Positions 62,204-64,000 of a stretch of DNA of 64,000 nt are shown here, piece after piece; position 1 is the stretch's first letter; every line of letters starts with the position of its first letter. The stretch is taken from contig NZ_ATVD01000005.1 of NCBI RefSeq assembly GCF_000420545.1, positions 147,850 through 211,849 on the forward strand, read 5' to 3'. The position numbers and the translations under genes were made by a program. The notes beneath the pieces were generated by a model, which was given only the letters and a program-made list of their open reading frames with translations, was not told the origin of the DNA and searched no databases. Source of the DNA: Arenimonas oryziterrae DSM 21050 = YC6267. Lineage in GTDB: Bacteria; Pseudomonadota; Gammaproteobacteria; Xanthomonadales; Xanthomonadaceae.

Positions 62204-64000
62204 TTCTGTACTCCCGGCACATCGCTGGCGCCTTCCACTTCCACTTGCAATCCTGCCCTGGCTTCGGGGCTGAGCTTGGCCGCGACTTGCGCGTAGACGG
62301 CGCGAGCGCGGCGCAGCGACAGCGCCTGGTTGTATTCGTCACTGCCGCGCAGGTCGGCGTAACCGGTGATCCGGATCACGCCACCCTTCGCCGCTTCGAT
62401 GGTCTGCACGATGCGGTCGATGGTCTCCGCGAACTCCGGCTTCACCGTATCGCGATCGGTGTCGAACATCACCTGACCCAGACTCAGCGTCTGCGCCTCG
62501 ACCACGGTCTGCGTCGGCTCGCTCGGCGCCTGCTTCGGACGCTGCGGCAGTTTGACGCCGAAGTCGAAGCGCACCGGCAGGCCCGGGGTCACGCGGCGCA
62601 GCAGCGGGTTTTCGGTGGTGAACACCGAACCCTGCGGCAGCGTCGCGGCATCGACCTTCACGACGAAGTTCTGACCGCGCATCTGGTTGGACAGGGTCAG
62701 GCCTTCGATGTGGTAGCGACCCTGCGAGTCGGTCTCGGTCACGAGGCCTTCGACGGTCGCCAGGCGCACGCCCGGGATGCCGCGCTCGCCTTCATCCTGC
62801 CAGCCGTCGCCGTCCTGGTCGTCGAACACCTTGCCGAGAATGCGTGCCTGCTCGGTATCCGGATCGCTGCCCGAGGTCGCCGTGACCGTCGCCGCCGCGG
62901 TGTTGGACACCGCCACGCCGCCCTGGAACACGGTGGCCTTGTTGACGTACTCGCCGGCCGGCAGACCGGCACTGACGCGCAGCAGGTAGCGGATCGTCGC
63001 CGTGCCGCCAACCGGGATATCGATGCCCGAGAACGTGATCGGGCCGGTGCCGCTGGCCGAACCCGCGTTGTCGGTGTCGACGATGACCACGCTACCGGCG
63101 ACGAAGTTGAAGCCCGCGGGCGGCGTATCGACGACCTGCGCACCGATGACCGGCACGGCGCCGATATTGGTGACGGTCAGCGTGTAGTTGACCAGCATGC
63201 CCGCCGAGACCTGCGTCGGGCCGACCGCCTTCTGGATGCGCAGCTTGTTCGGCACCGGTGTGGAAGTCAGCGTGACCGTCGCGGTGTCGCAGTCGCCGTC
63301 GGCATCGCAGACCTGGTAGTCGAACGTGTCGGTGCCCACGAAGCCGGGGTTCGGCGTGTAGGTGAAGCTGCCGTCCGGATTGAAGACCAGCGAACCGTTG
63401 GCCGGGCCGGTGCCAGGAACCAGCGTGTAGGTGCTGCCCAGGTTGCCCGGGGTGTCGTTGGTCGAGACGTTGCCCGGAATCGGCGTGCTCTCGGTGCCGG
63501 TGAAGGTGTCGTCGACCGCAACCGGTGCGATGTCGCCCAAGGTGACCGTCACCGTGACCGTGGTCGTGGTGCAGTTGGTCGGATTGAGGATTTCGCAGAT
63601 CTGGTAAACGATCGTGAACACGCCACCGGGCGTGCCCGGCGAAACCGTAACGATGCCCGTGGCCGGATCGAGATTGACGCCCGGGTTGGTCGTGGAGATC
63701 TGCGTGATCACCACCGTCGCCAAGGTCGCCGGCGCGCCGTTGAGCGTGTCGTTGACCAGCACGTCGGGCACCGCGATGCCGCCAACGCCGCCGTCGGGCA
63801 CCGTACCGGCATCGGGCGTGGCGACGATCGTCGCCGCACCGACGATCACCGTTACCGTCGCCGGATCGCAGTTGGTCGGGTTCAGCTGTTCGCAGATCTG
63901 GTAAACGATCGTGTACGTCGCCGCCGGCGTACCCGGAGCCACGGTCACTTCGCCCGTCGCCGGATTCAGCACCACGCCCGGGTTCGTTGCCGGCGTGATC
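62200..64000 (-). CDS. Large surface protein: Ig-like repeats, DUF11, SdrD-B-like and OmpA C-terminal domain (5' end outside window)
   Basis: At least 600 C-terminal residues are visible; the reading frame continues past the right edge. Order from the visible start: tandem Ig/cadherin-like repeats with the recurring VTPGTPGGVFTIVYQICE type motif, a VCBS-like module (FTYTPNPGFVGTDTFDYQVC), a DUF11 domain (VSAGMLVNYTLTVTNIGAVP), an SdrD-B-like module (ILGKVFDDQDGDGWQDEGER), then an OmpA-like peptidoglycan-binding domain (VIRITGYADLRGSDEYNQAL) with the expected Asp and Arg. The last domain probably anchors it in the periplasm; it overlaps the barrel gene by four bases. Confidence 0.88.
   Translation of the reverse strand, partial: ITPATNPGVVLNPATGEVTVAPGTPAATYTIVYQICEQLNPTNCDPATVTVIVGAATIVATPDAGTVPDGGVGGIAVPDVLVNDTLNGAPATLATVVITQISTTNPGVNLDPATGIVTVSPGTPGGVFTIVYQICEILNPTNCTTTTVTVTVTLGDIAPVAVDDTFTGTESTPIPGNVSTNDTPGNLGSTYTLVPGTGPANGSLVFNPDGSFTYTPNPGFVGTDTFDYQVCDADGDCDTATVTLTSTPVPNKLRIQKAVGPTQVSAGMLVNYTLTVTNIGAVPVIGAQVVDTPPAGFNFVAGSVVIVDTDNAGSASGTGPITFSGIDIPVGGTATIRYLLRVSAGLPAGEYVNKATVFQGGVAVSNTAAATVTATSGSDPDTEQARILGKVFDDQDGDGWQDEGERGIPGVRLATVEGLVTETDSQGRYHIEGLTLSNQMRGQNFVVKVDAATLPQGSVFTTENPLLRRVTPGLPVRFDFGVKLPQRPKQAPSEPTQTVVEAQTLSLGQVMFDTDRDTVKPEFAETIDRIVQTIEAAKGGVIRITGYADLRGSDEYNQALSLRRARAVYAQVAAKLSPEARAGLQVEVEGASDVPGVQK

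Noticed and set aside
58352..62296. A 1314-residue open reading frame antisense to the barrel gene
   Set aside because: It mirrors the codon structure of the real minus-strand gene, shows no signal peptide or domain, and overlaps the neighbouring genes at both ends.

Overview
The window is chromosomal DNA from a GC-rich gammaproteobacterium, most likely of the Xanthomonadales/Lysobacterales. The placement rests on four things: a complete type II secretion operon in the Xanthomonas xps order E-F-G-H-I-J-K-L-M-N-D, a Clp-type (c-di-GMP-responsive CRP family) regulator divergent from speD, the zapB-like/zapA/6S RNA/ygfA/EVE/rpiA block, and the pepA-holC and ygfB-pepP pairs. Genes are densely packed and many neighbours overlap by 1, 4 or 8 bases (ATGA, GTGA, TGATG), which also fixes most start codons.

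Region by region. 1-4.9 kb (minus): glyA, a small periplasmic TonB-C-like protein, nrdR, a GNAT acetyltransferase, ribD, ribE and the start of ribB(A), one coupled operon. 5-7.6 kb (plus): ettA and pyrF. 7.6-22.7 kb (minus): the xps type II secretion operon, followed without a break by an ABC-2 polysaccharide exporter (Wzm/Wzt type), two glycosyltransferases and a methyltransferase. 22.8-32.2 kb: purL, dsbC, xerD, an RDD membrane protein, a membrane protein of unknown role, and lptG/lptF. 32.3-36.9 kb: pepA and holC (plus), then a secreted protein of unknown function with visibly lower GC, pepP and ygfB (minus). 37-42 kb (plus): a PAS-GGDEF-EAL protein, zapB-like, zapA, 6S RNA, 5-formyl-THF cyclo-ligase, an EVE protein and rpiA. 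42-47.1 kb (minus): a cNMP-binding/rhodanese protein, a large secreted double beta-propeller protein and a GYF-pilin fusion. 47.2-50 kb: tRNA-Gln, rpsI and rplM (minus); an Fe-S oxidoreductase and coq7 (plus). 50-54 kb: speD (minus), clp, a GNAT protein and a degenerate sensor kinase (plus). 54.1-57 kb (minus): trpC, a monooxygenase-like small gene, trpD and trpG. 57.2-64 kb (minus): a three-gene surface cluster (OmpA-anchored Ig/DUF11 protein, giant outer membrane barrel, glycine-rich DUF11 protein) running off the right edge.

The accessory theme is the cell envelope: type II secretion, polysaccharide export, LptFG lipopolysaccharide transport, secreted propeller proteins and the OmpA/DUF11 barrel cluster. 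Signalling is represented by a GGDEF-EAL enzyme with intact motifs, Clp, and a pseudokinase. CRP/Clp-like sites (TGTGA-N6-TCACA type) are visible upstream of clp itself and upstream of the double-propeller gene. No insertion sequence, prophage, CRISPR array or rRNA gene was seen, and no gene-free stretch exceeds 300 bases.
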